Source: Candidatus Woesearchaeota archaeon
GTDB taxonomy: Archaea > Nanobdellota > Nanobdellia > Woesearchaeales > WJKR01
Direction: 5' to 3'
Assembly: GCA_014729015.1 (NCBI GenBank)
Contig: WJKR01000064.1
Span: 1-29,634, forward strand
DNA: 29,634 bases
A program made the translations under genes and the position numbers. Positions 1 to 7,758 of the stretch are shown piece by piece; position 1 is the stretch's first letter; every line of letters begins with the position of its first letter. The notes beneath the pieces are model-generated. The model made no database searches, was not told where the DNA came from, and saw nothing but the letters and a program-made list of their open reading frames with translations.

Positions 1-389
1 ACCTTCGTCTTCGAGCCCAGTGTGTCCACGAACTTCTTCGCGTACGTCTTCGCCACCTCCAACCGGGAAGGCGTGAAGTCCTTCGCCGCCATGGACGACG
101 AGACATCGATCGCCACGACGTAATTGTTCTCCGCCTCCGGCGTCATGTACCATATCCGCACCCCCGACGCCGCGAAGATCAGGATGAGTAGGATGACGAG
201 CCGCATCACCAACACCGGGATGTTCTTAGTCACGAACTTCTCCCCGGCGACCCGCTTCAATGCCTGGAAGTTCGCGAACCGCATCGCCTTCCGCTTCGCG
301 CTCCGCAACGACAGGAAATGCGTCATGACGAGCAACGGCAGGCTCGCAAGGTACCACAGGTAAATCGGGTTCTCGAACGTCAAGTGCAT
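1..389 (-). CDS. VWA-domain membrane protein (BatA-like), C-terminal part beyond window
   Basis: Translated on the minus strand from ATG at 389, the first 129 residues are visible; the rest lies outside the window. Two hydrophobic segments (about residues 8-27 and 57-75) bracket a basic loop. They are followed by a von Willebrand A strand ending in a MIDAS motif, DVSSSM (residues 95-100), with the AKDFTPSR stretch typical of Bat-type proteins just after it. A GAGGT Shine-Dalgarno lies upstream, and the gap to the preceding DUF58 gene is only 10 bp, so this is the third gene of a MoxR-DUF58-VWA operon. In that family arrangement the VWA domain probably faces outside, anchored by the helices, and the ATPase acts as a chaperone or assembly factor. 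The substrate is unknown. Confidence 0.85.
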   Translation of the reverse strand, partial: MHLTFENPIYLWYLASLPLLVMTHFLSLRSAKRKAMRFANFQALKRVAGEKFVTKNIPVLVMRLVILLILIFAASGVRIWYMTPEAENNYVVAIDVSSSMAAKDFTPSRLEVAKTYAKKFVDTLGSKTK

Positions 390-399
390 GCCAGTAACC

Positions 400-1302
400 T
401 CATGTCGTCATGGTGATGAACTCTCGTCTGCGAAGGAAGCGCATCAGCGGCTCGGCGTAATCCTTGTCCGTCATGATTAATGTCATGCCGCCGCGGACGC
501 CCTTGAACACCGCGCGCAAGTAGCGTTCCTCCTCCTCGACGAGCGCCTTGTACTTCTCAAAGTAATCGTTCACGTCGATGTACAGGTGACGCTTGGAATA
601 CGGGTCCAGCACGGCGTACTGGCCGACGTTCCTCGGCAGTGCCCGGTCGCGGGGGTCACGCACCATCAGCCCCAACAATTCGAAGTTGTTCGACAGCATC
701 CGCACGTACCGCTCCCACCCCTTGTCCAAGCCGAGGAAGTCAGAGATGATGATCAGCACCGCGTTGGTCTTCAGGAACGAAACAGTCTGCCGCAACACCT
801 TCTTGAAATCTAAGCCGCCGCCATAGTTCTCGGGGTTGCCCAGCTCCTTCTTGATGCGGTCGAGCATGCCGCGTCCGATGTTGGGGTGCATGTTCACCAC
901 CAGCTCGTCAGTGAACATCCCCAGGCCGACCGCGTCGCCGCCGCGCAGCACGCCCTCGGCCACGGCGTAGGCGAGCTCGGCGGCGTACTCGGCCTTCAGC
1001 TTGTCCGTGGAGGAGAACAGCATGCTGTTCGACACGTCCAGCATGATGAACACGGAGAAGCTCCTGTACTCCTCGAACTCCCTGACCACCGCTTCCTTCG
1101 CCCGCAACGACGCCCGCCAGTCGATCAATGACGCGTCGTCGCCGTACTGGTATGACCGGTAGCCGGCGAACTCGATGCCGCGTCCCTTGAACGAGGTCAC
1201 CCAATTACCGGAGAACGTCTTTGACAGCACCGATCGCTTCGCGAAGATTTCTGCCTTGCGAATATGGGGTGTCAGGTCCACGCGCAAATCCTTGATAGCC
1301 AT
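400..1302 (-). CDS. DUF58 protein with VWA-like fold
   Basis: This 300-residue cytoplasmic protein shows the DUF58 signature: GRGIEFAGYRSYQYGDD (residues 40-56), then IDWRASLRAKEAVVREFEE. A VWA-type metal site, DVSNSM (89-94), lies in a hydrophobic strand. No signal peptide or membrane helix is evident. It sits 27 bp after the MoxR ATPase and 10 bp before the VWA membrane protein; a GGTGA ribosome site precedes the ATG. DUF58 proteins are established partners of MoxR AAA+ ATPases and are thought to act with them in protein maturation or stress functions. The exact role here is inferred only from operon context. Confidence 0.9.
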   Translation of the reverse strand: MAIKDLRVDLTPHIRKAEIFAKRSVLSKTFSGNWVTSFKGRGIEFAGYRSYQYGDDASLIDWRASLRAKEAVVREFEEYRSFSVFIMLDVSNSMLFSSTDKLKAEYAAELAYAVAEGVLRGGDAVGLGMFTDELVVNMHPNIGRGMLDRIKKELGNPENYGGGLDFKKVLRQTVSFLKTNAVLIIISDFLGLDKGWERYVRMLSNNFELLGLMVRDPRDRALPRNVGQYAVLDPYSKRHLYIDVNDYFEKYKALVEEEERYLRAVFKGVRGGMTLIMTDKDYAEPLMRFLRRREFITMTT

Positions 1303-1329
1303 GAGTCACCACGCCCGTCACGAGCGTCA

Positions 1330-2337
1330 TCAAACGATTGGGACCTTCTGAAGCACTTCCTCGATGATGACATCGGGGTCGACCTCTTCAGCCTGCCCTT
1401 CGAAGTTCAGGATGATACGGTGCCGCAACACGTCATACGCGACCGCCTTGACATCGGTCGGCGTGACGACGTCGCTGCCGCGCATCAGCGCGTTCGCCTT
1501 GGACGCGATGAACAACGCGATGCTGGAGCGGGGCGAAGCGCCGAAGTTGACGTACTTGCCGCTCTCGACGTTATACTTCTTCGGGTCACGGGTCGCCTCC
1601 ACGACGCGTACGATGTACTGCTCGATCTTGGTATCAAGCCTGATGTACTTGACCAAGTGCTGCGCCCTGATAATCTCCTCAGGCGTCAGCACCGGCGTCA
1701 GCTGGAAGTCGGCGAAGTCTTTGGTCGTGATGTTCTGTTTCAGGATGATCAGTTCCTCCTCGAACGTGGGATACTTTATGTTCAGCTTGAACAAGAAACG
1801 GTCGAGCTGCGCCTCCGGCAGCTTGTACGTGCCGAGCTGCTCTACCGGGTTCTCCGTCGCCATGACGAAGAACGGGAACGGCAGCCTGAACGTCTCCTTG
1901 CCAATCGTCACCTGCCGCTCCTGCATGCCTTCCAGCAACGCGGATTGCACCTTCGGCGGCGCACGATTGATCTCGTCAGCTAAGACGAAGTTCGCGAAGA
2001 TGGGGCCCTTCACCGTGTAGAACCCTTTCCCTTCCTCGTACGTCGTGATGCCGATGATGTCGGTCGGCAACAGGTCAGGTGTGAACTGGATACGGCTGAA
2101 CGAGGAGCCGGTGATGGATGACAACGTCCTGACCAGGAGCGTCTTCCCCAGCCCCGGGATGCCTTCGAGCAGGACGTGCCCGTTGCACAGCAGCGCCTGG
2201 ATGAGGGAGTTCACGATGCGTTTCTGCCCTACCACTACCTTGCTGATCTCGGCGCGCACCAGTCCGAACTTGTGCTGATAGGATTCCACCTCTTTTTTCA
2301 AGTCCGATGGACTCACTCCCGCAAAAGGGTCAACCAT
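1330..2337 (-). CDS. MoxR-family AAA+ ATPase
   Basis: The product is a 335-residue MoxR/RavA-type AAA+ ATPase. From the ATG at 2337, Walker A is GIPGLGKT (residues 59-66), Walker B is FVLADEINRA (117-126), and the MoxR-typical PPKVQSALLEGMQERQV follows. Sensor 1 (ATENPVEQLG) and the C-terminal lid are also present. The frame extends four codons further to a TTG at 2349. I chose the ATG because a TATA box (CTATTTAAA on the minus strand, 2361-2369) lies about 28 nt upstream, which puts transcription start at or next to this ATG and before it only by a base or two. It leads the MoxR-DUF58-VWA operon and probably remodels or loads its VWA partners. Confidence 0.93.
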   Translation of the reverse strand: MVDPFAGVSPSDLKKEVESYQHKFGLVRAEISKVVVGQKRIVNSLIQALLCNGHVLLEGIPGLGKTLLVRTLSSITGSSFSRIQFTPDLLPTDIIGITTYEEGKGFYTVKGPIFANFVLADEINRAPPKVQSALLEGMQERQVTIGKETFRLPFPFFVMATENPVEQLGTYKLPEAQLDRFLFKLNIKYPTFEEELIILKQNITTKDFADFQLTPVLTPEEIIRAQHLVKYIRLDTKIEQYIVRVVEATRDPKKYNVESGKYVNFGASPRSSIALFIASKANALMRGSDVVTPTDVKAVAYDVLRHRIILNFEGQAEEVDPDVIIEEVLQKVPIV

Positions 2338-2360
2338 CCGTTTTTCCAAGCAGACGCTTG

Positions 2361-2369
2361 TTTAAATAG
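2361..2369 (-). promoter_or_regulatory. TATA box of the MoxR operon
   Basis: CTATTTAAA on the minus strand. Its centre is about 28 nt before the ATG at 2337, implying a leaderless or nearly leaderless transcript. Confidence 0.6.
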
Positions 2370-2404
2370 TTTTGTATTCGCTTTCGAGGAGAACTGTAGA
2401 AAGA

Positions 2405-2412
2405 TTTAAATA
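2405..2412 (+). promoter_or_regulatory. TATA box of the gene at 2456
   Basis: TTTAAATA in the divergent intergenic region. Predicted transcription start is near 2435, leaving about 20 nt of leader that contains the purine-rich GGGGGTGA. This differs from the leaderless pattern of many neighbours. Confidence 0.5.
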
Positions 2413-2455
2413 TGATGATAGGGAAGACACCACACAGATAGCAACAAGGGGGTGA

Positions 2456-3691
2456 GTGGTTATTCCAGCCAAAGGCGTCAAGACAGAGTCAGCTGCTACG
2501 CAGTCACTTCTCCGGGAGCTGACTAAGAAGAAGATAGCGTACCTGTTGAGCAAGCACACGCTCAAGGACGTCGACGTCTACACGCTCATCAAGGAGTTCT
2601 TCAAGGAATACCTCCACGCCAACTATGAGTTCACGTTCGACGAGCTCGCCGACGAGCTCAAAAAGACGTACATCGAGAAGGACCTCAAGGAAAACTTGTT
2701 CAAACTCCTCAAGGACTTCAGTACCATTGAGTACAAGGACGAAGAGATACCGCAAGACGTGCTGCGGAACGTGCTGAACACGTTCTCGCGGCTCATCGAC
2801 GAGCTGATCAAGGAGAGCGAGCAGAAGAAAGGGTTCTTCTCGCAGCTGTTCGGCGGGAAGAAAGAGCTGCCTGAGGAGCGCCGGCCCGAGGAGAGGCCGC
2901 CCTCGCAGGAGCCACTGGTGTCACCCCCTGCGCACCACGAGCGTCCGGAGCACCACCTCAGCGAGGAAGAAATCCTCAAGGGCATGCCGTCACGGGCGGA
3001 GTCGCAACGACCGCCGTCAGAGGCGGGCGAAGCGCAGTTCGAAGTCCCCAGCATCGAGCAGCCGGAGCAACAAGCCCCGCCGGGCGCCGCTCCCGACCAA
3101 CGACCGCCCGTCCCTGACGAGCACCAAGAAGAGGACCGAGCGCCACAACCCTCACCGCAGCAGCCCGCGGCCGATGACCAGCAGCCCGCGGAGAAGAACC
3201 TCTGGTCAGAGGAAATTATGGAGGAGCCCTCGCCGGACGCCTCTGAAGAAGAGCCGTCCGCTCCTGCACAACAAGCCCCGCCTGAGGAGCAACCAGAGCA
3301 ACAAGCCCCGCCTGCCGAAGAGCAACCAGCGACCGCGCCGACGCAGGAAACACCGACACCGGCGCAACCAGCGACGTCCCAAGCAGAGGACACCAAGGTC
3401 TACTTCGGAGAGGAAGAGCAGCGATTGTCGCAAGACCTCAACACGCTCGCCTCGCAGCTCGACGACGTCATCAAGACGCAGGGCGACACCCAGGCCCCGG
3501 TCGCGCCGGCAGACACCATCGAACAGCTCATCACCACGGTGGAACGGCTCGTCACCGAGCACCAGCACGAAGAGGCGCACAATGTGTACAAGGAACTCCT
3601 CGGCCGGTACAACGAGCTCTCAGAAGAAGACAAGCACCGCTACTACGACAGCATCCAGCACCTCTATACCCTGTTGCAGCAGACCCATTAG
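2456..3691 (+). CDS. Unrecognised cytoplasmic protein, Pro/Glu/Gln-rich linker and helical C-terminal repeat-like domain
   Basis: I do not recognise a named family. The 411-residue product has no signal peptide or membrane helix. Residues about 15-130 form a charged helical N-terminal domain. Residues about 135-320 are low-complexity Pro, Glu, Gln and Ala with near-repeats of QQAPP. The last about 58 residues look like a TPR-type helical pair (EEAHNVYKELLGRYNEL, then a YYDSIQHLYTLL helix). A similar segment ends the membrane protein at 7759-9744. The start is uncertain: GTG at 2456 follows a TGA directly and leaves almost no spacing after GGGGGTGA, but no ATG is available nearby. It is divergent from the MoxR operon and ends 3 bp from the convergent surface-protein gene. 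It may be a cytoplasmic scaffold for surface proteins (inference). Confidence 0.7.
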   Translation: MVIPAKGVKTESAATQSLLRELTKKKIAYLLSKHTLKDVDVYTLIKEFFKEYLHANYEFTFDELADELKKTYIEKDLKENLFKLLKDFSTIEYKDEEIPQDVLRNVLNTFSRLIDELIKESEQKKGFFSQLFGGKKELPEERRPEERPPSQEPLVSPPAHHERPEHHLSEEEILKGMPSRAESQRPPSEAGEAQFEVPSIEQPEQQAPPGAAPDQRPPVPDEHQEEDRAPQPSPQQPAADDQQPAEKNLWSEEIMEEPSPDASEEEPSAPAQQAPPEEQPEQQAPPAEEQPATAPTQETPTPAQPATSQAEDTKVYFGEEEQRLSQDLNTLASQLDDVIKTQGDTQAPVAPADTIEQLITTVERLVTEHQHEEAHNVYKELLGRYNELSEEDKHRYYDSIQHLYTLLQQTH

Positions 3692-3694
3692 CGC

Positions 3695-6600
3695 TCAGAT
3701 ATCGACCTTGCCCGTCTTCTTACCGGAAATGATCAAGAGTACGCCGAGGACGAGCATGATCAGCACGATTAAGCCGCCGATGATCAACGCCGGCAACTGC
3801 TTCGGACTGATGGTCATGACGGAGAAGAAGCTCTTCGGCTGCTCGGCCTCCGGAGCCAGCTGCTCATTGATGAGGTACTTGCACCCGTTGACGGCGGTGT
3901 CCACCAGCTTGATCGCCTCGTCATAGTTCTGCCGCACGCGCTCCTCCTCTGCCCTGACGAGGAGCTCGTTCAGCTCCTGGCATTCGGGGTTGTCGTTCAG
4001 CAAGTCACGGGCGAACGTCACCTTGCTCTCCACGTCCTCGCCGACGTCCTGCTTCTCCAACGAGTTGATCATGACCACGGTGGAGTCGACGTAGTCAGGG
4101 TTCACCACGGTTGCGGACACGATGATGCTCGCCGGCTCCCCCTCACGGTAGTTCTCGACGTACATCGTGACCGAGACGTTCTCCTGCGGCGCCAACGACG
4201 GGAAGTAGTCGGTGGAGAAGCGGAAGCGCATGTCTCCGGAACCATTCCCGGTCGTGGCGTTCAGGTAGACGTCCGCGATGGTGTCGTTCCATGTGTTCTT
4301 CACCACCAACGGCACCTCGACCGTCTCGTTCCTGTACGTGAAGACGTCTTCTGGGGAGATGAGCTCGAGCGGGTACGGCGACTCGACCGGGTCCTCGTAC
4401 GGGTAGGGGACGAGCCGTGGCCTCGACGACCCGCCGCCGGAGCTCACCGGGTTGTTGATCTCCTCGACTTCCACCGACGTGATCGTGATCCAGACCAGGT
4501 TGCTGTCCACGGATTCGTTGTACGGGTCGGCCGCCCGAAACTTCACGATGCACGTGCCCACCTCGTCAGGGTCGATGGCGAGGTTGTCGCCGCTGAACGT
4601 GATGTCGGCGAGCGAGCAGGAATAGCTCGGCGCGATGCTGTATGTCAGGCTGGTGGTCTCGCCGGTGCCGAGACCTCGTTCGCCGTCGCTGTCGAGGTCG
4701 TCGTCAGGGTCGTAGAAGAGCTGCTGCCACCCCGACGCGTTCGAGAAGTGGCTCATGAAGTCGACGTACTCGGTCGACTTGTTGACCGTGATGTTCGGCA
4801 TTTGGTGGTAGAACGCCGGTAGGCGGTTGACGTCCGCCACGTCCATCTGCCACGTCCAGTTGGCGCGTGCGTACCGGACGTCCATGGCGCTCAGCTTGAA
4901 CGTCACGTTGCCTGCCGAGAAGAATTCGAAGGGATAGCTGAATGAGGAGTTGCTGCCCGGCTCGACGTTAGCGAGCGTTTCGTTCAAGGCGCCGTTGATG
5001 TACCAGTAGAACGTGAGGGAGTTGTTGCCGAAGCTGGTGTCGTTGCGCACCATGGCGTCGAACATGACCGTGGTGTTCTCCGAGGTGTTCACCGAGACGG
5101 TGTCGTTCGTGAACCACGACACGTTGCCGAACGTGCCGAAGATGGTGGTGTTGGTCGTGTTGTCCCAGTACGGCATGATGTCGTCGACCACGGGGTCGTT
5201 GCTCGGCGTGACCACGTCGAAGCTGACGTTCTGCCAGTGCGTCTCGCTGCTGTTGTCGGTGGCTGAGAGGTTCACGACGTAGCTGCCTGTCTGGCCGGCG
5301 TTGGGCGTGAAGCTCGCGATGAAGTAATCAGTTCCTTCTTCCGAGAAGGTGAACGAGTCGTTCAGGTTGCCGGGGTCGATGAGGAATTCCCAGTCGTAGG
5401 ACAGGTTGTCCATGCCGATGTCGAGGTCTTCGTCGATGACGTCGACGCGTTCGTTGACCGAGTACCCGACGACGACCGTGCCGAACGAGACGTTGTCGAA
5501 GTACGGGGCGTCGTTCACGTTGTTGATAGTGAAGTTGAGCGCGTCGCTGTCGCTGAACCCATACTTGTCCGTGACGTTGACCGTGACGGCGTAGGTGCCG
5601 ACCTGGCTGTTGCTCGGCACGAAGTTGAGGCGCCACGCCGTCTCGTTGAAGTCCGTGATGTCAAACACGTCGGTGTTGTTGCTCGCGAACACGAGGTCTT
5701 CTCCCGGGTCCGGGTCGGTCGCGTTGATGAGCTTCGTGCAGGGCGCGTCCTCGTCGCAGGAGAAGTCGTTGATGGGCACCAGTGCCGGTGCGGTGTTGTT
5801 GATGACCTCGAGGACCAGCGGCCTGCTGTCCCATAGTCCTTCGTCGTCGGTCGCGTTGATGGTCAGGTAGTGGAATCCGGTGTGCGTGTCGTTCGGCATG
5901 AAGCTGACCACGCCTGTGGTGTTGTCGATGGTGATGTCGTTCGTGCTGTTGTCGCTGTAGTTGAGCGTTTCCCCTTCGTACGTCCACTGATCGGGGTCGG
6001 TCGCGTTCACTTGGTACCAGAATGTCATGCCTTTGACCGCGGTCAGGTTGCTCATGTTCGTGTTGCTGTTGCTGTTGCTGGGGTGGTCGCTGAGCTCGTG
6101 CATGGTCGGCGCGTCGTTCGTGTTCGTCAGGTTGAGCCAGGCAACCTCCCAGTCGGTGTCCTCGCTGTCAGAGACCGTGATGTTCACCCATCGGCACACG
6201 ATGTGATCGTTGGTCAGGGTCTCGTTCACTTTGCCCGTGGCGTTGTCTGGACTGCTGTTCGTCGTCGTGATGCTCCACGGGTTCGCCAATGAGCAGTTCG
6301 ACGTGATGCCGAAGCTGAGACTGTCGTCGTTGTCCAGGTCGGTCGCGTTGGCGTAGAAGACGAGTTCGTTCCCTTGCGTGCCGGTGATGCCGGAGAAATT
6401 CGTGGTGATGTTGGGCGCTTGGTTGGTCGTGTTCACCGTCAGGGTGAAGTTCTGTGTCGCGTTCGGGTCGTCGTACGGCGTGGCGCTTGCCGGGCCGTTG
6501 TCCGTCACGTTGACGCGCACCCACCACGTGCCTTTCTCCGTGAACAAGGGATAGTTGCCTGTCCTGTTGAAGGTGATGTAGGCGGAGTTGTTGTCCAGCC

Positions 6601-7387
6601 GGTAGAGCGCGAGTGTGGAGAGGTTGCTTGCTATGGTGAAGTTGACGGGGAAGTGTTCTTCCTCGTCGCTGACGTCGAAGCTGTAGTTGAAGAGTATGCT
6701 TTCAGTGGCTGTCTGGTCACTGAGGGTAAAGGTCGGCTCGTCGTTCACTTCGTAGGCGGTGTAGGTGACGTTGATCGCTTCTGTGCCGAGGTCTTCGTCG
6801 ATGACGAGGAAGGTGGCGTTGTAGTTCTTCTGCGTGAGCGGGTCGAGGTCGTCGTGGGTGACGAGGCAGTTGAGGTCCCCGGTGGCTTGTGTCACGGTGC
6901 AGAAGCTCGGTCCCTTGATCCTGAAGTATTCTAGCGTGTCGTTGTCGCTGTCCGTCGTGCTGATGTTCCTGTTGTAGTTGTTGTCTTCGTAGAGGTCGTC
7001 GTTGATGGCGTTCGGCGGTTGTGGGTCGGCGTTCTTGATGGTGAAGTTCGCTGACGCGTTGTGGGTGTTTGTGCCGTTGCTCAGGCTGATGTTGCAGGAC
7101 CAGGTCTCGCCTTTCCTCGCGATGAGGCTGTTGAGCGTGATGGTGTGCGCGTCGTTGTCCGGGAGTATTGTCGAGTTGTGGCGCGTGCTGCCGTTGTACC
7201 ACGAGGCGTTCTGGCTGGTGGTGTCTGCTGACGGCGTCCACGAGCAGGTGATGTCGTCTTCTGTGGTGGGTGCTTTCGCTCCTTGGGGGTTGATAGTGGG
7301 GCCGTCTTGCATGCCTACGCCGTGGAGCGTTGCTGCCATGAGTAGGAAGCCGAGGAGGAGCGCGGTGAAGAGGGGGGTTGTCTTCAT
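3695..7387 (-). CDS. Giant secreted surface protein with cadherin/Ig-like repeats and C-terminal membrane anchor
   Basis: This 1230-residue protein starts with a signal peptide (hydrophobic segment about residues 8-22). About eight repeated beta-sandwich modules follow, with recurring N-D-A/E-P starts and NATDxD calcium-site-like turns, as in dystroglycan/cadherin-like (CADG) domains. After a Gly-Ser-Pro linker (about residues 980-1000) comes a CARDB/NEW3-like domain, then a short helical stalk and a transmembrane segment at about 1198-1221 ending in GKKTGKVDI. N-x-S/T sequons are extremely frequent, implying heavy N-glycosylation. A strong AGAGGTGA site precedes the ATG, which overlaps the stop of the upstream ribbon-helix-helix gene as ATGA. 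It is likely an adhesin or S-layer-like protein; the ligand is unknown. Confidence 0.88.
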   Translation of the reverse strand: MKTTPLFTALLLGFLLMAATLHGVGMQDGPTINPQGAKAPTTEDDITCSWTPSADTTSQNASWYNGSTRHNSTILPDNDAHTITLNSLIARKGETWSCNISLSNGTNTHNASANFTIKNADPQPPNAINDDLYEDNNYNRNISTTDSDNDTLEYFRIKGPSFCTVTQATGDLNCLVTHDDLDPLTQKNYNATFLVIDEDLGTEAINVTYTAYEVNDEPTFTLSDQTATESILFNYSFDVSDEEEHFPVNFTIASNLSTLALYRLDNNSAYITFNRTGNYPLFTEKGTWWVRVNVTDNGPASATPYDDPNATQNFTLTVNTTNQAPNITTNFSGITGTQGNELVFYANATDLDNDDSLSFGITSNCSLANPWSITTTNSSPDNATGKVNETLTNDHIVCRWVNITVSDSEDTDWEVAWLNLTNTNDAPTMHELSDHPSNSNSNTNMSNLTAVKGMTFWYQVNATDPDQWTYEGETLNYSDNSTNDITIDNTTGVVSFMPNDTHTGFHYLTINATDDEGLWDSRPLVLEVINNTAPALVPINDFSCDEDAPCTKLINATDPDPGEDLVFASNNTDVFDITDFNETAWRLNFVPSNSQVGTYAVTVNVTDKYGFSDSDALNFTINNVNDAPYFDNVSFGTVVVGYSVNERVDVIDEDLDIGMDNLSYDWEFLIDPGNLNDSFTFSEEGTDYFIASFTPNAGQTGSYVVNLSATDNSSETHWQNVSFDVVTPSNDPVVDDIMPYWDNTTNTTIFGTFGNVSWFTNDTVSVNTSENTTVMFDAMVRNDTSFGNNSLTFYWYINGALNETLANVEPGSNSSFSYPFEFFSAGNVTFKLSAMDVRYARANWTWQMDVADVNRLPAFYHQMPNITVNKSTEYVDFMSHFSNASGWQQLFYDPDDDLDSDGERGLGTGETTSLTYSIAPSYSCSLADITFSGDNLAIDPDEVGTCIVKFRAADPYNESVDSNLVWITITSVEVEEINNPVSSGGGSSRPRLVPYPYEDPVESPYPLELISPEDVFTYRNETVEVPLVVKNTWNDTIADVYLNATTGNGSGDMRFRFSTDYFPSLAPQENVSVTMYVENYREGEPASIIVSATVVNPDYVDSTVVMINSLEKQDVGEDVESKVTFARDLLNDNPECQELNELLVRAEEERVRQNYDEAIKLVDTAVNGCKYLINEQLAPEAEQPKSFFSVMTISPKQLPALIIGGLIVLIMLVLGVLLIISGKKTGKVDI

Positions 7388-7524
7388 GCGCGCTCACCTC
7401 TTGTTTTGAGAAAGGCTTCTAGCGTTTCGATGACGACGTGCTTGAGTGGTTTGCCTTTGGTGGCTGCTGCTATCTTGAGCTCTCGGTGCACGTCGTCCGG
7501 GATGGTGATGTTGATGTTCTTCAT
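7384..7524 (-). CDS. Small ribbon-helix-helix (CopG/VapB-like) protein, second of a tandem pair
   Basis: This 46-residue protein begins MKNINITIPDDVHRELKIAA, the pattern of a ribbon-helix-helix DNA-binding domain: one beta strand, then two helices joined by a glycine turn (KGKPLKHVVIETL). Its ATG overlaps the stop of the preceding RHH gene (ATGA), and its own TGA overlaps the start of the 1230-residue surface protein, so three genes are translationally coupled. Such proteins are usually autoregulators or antitoxins, but no toxin gene accompanies it. Context suggests a local repressor of the surface-protein operon (inference). The family call rests on short-sequence pattern only. Confidence 0.75.
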   Translation of the reverse strand: MKNINITIPDDVHRELKIAAATKGKPLKHVVIETLEAFLKTRGERA

Positions 7525-7652
7525 CGCTGCTTCGCTGCTCGTTCGCTGAGTGCTGTGGTGATGAGTTCTTTGAGGGTGGCTGCTTCTGCTGCTGCTTTTA
7601 TTTTGAGTTCTCGGTGCAGCTCGTCGGGGAGGTGGATGTTGAGGTTCACCAT
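7521..7652 (-). CDS. Small ribbon-helix-helix (CopG/VapB-like) protein, first of a tandem pair
   Basis: The 43-residue product begins MVNLNIHLPDELHRELKIKA and continues with an Ala-rich turn and a second helix (TLKELITTALSER). It is clearly paralogous to the next gene (about half of residues identical by eye), so the two arose by duplication. An AT-rich region with a TATA element lies about 28 nt upstream of the ATG, making this the promoter-proximal gene of the operon that ends in the giant surface protein. It could form homodimers or heterodimers with its neighbour on an operator near the promoter. No partner toxin is visible. Confidence 0.75.
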   Translation of the reverse strand: MVNLNIHLPDELHRELKIKAAAEAATLKELITTALSERAAKQR

Positions 7653-7758
7653 GTCAAATCACTTACTTATTTTAGTTATAAAACTTATTTTATTTCTTTT
7701 AGCATTATTCTTTATTTAAGTTATTTTCTTTTTTCCTATTTAAATCTTCCGGAAACGA
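7653..7758 (-). promoter_or_regulatory. AT-rich promoter region of the RHH-surface protein operon
   Basis: About 105 bp of very AT-rich sequence. A TTTATAA element on the minus strand (about 7677-7683) is centred about 28 nt before the ATG at 7652. No clear terminator for the upstream gene was seen, so some readthrough is possible. Operators for the RHH proteins would be expected here. Confidence 0.5.

Noticed and set aside
2338..2349. TTG start four codons upstream for the MoxR gene
   Set aside because: It lies upstream of the transcription start predicted from the TATA box, and an ATG follows at the right distance.
7384..7652. Toxin-antitoxin locus
   Set aside because: Both small genes are RHH (antitoxin-like) and the next gene is a secreted surface protein; no toxin-sized partner is present.
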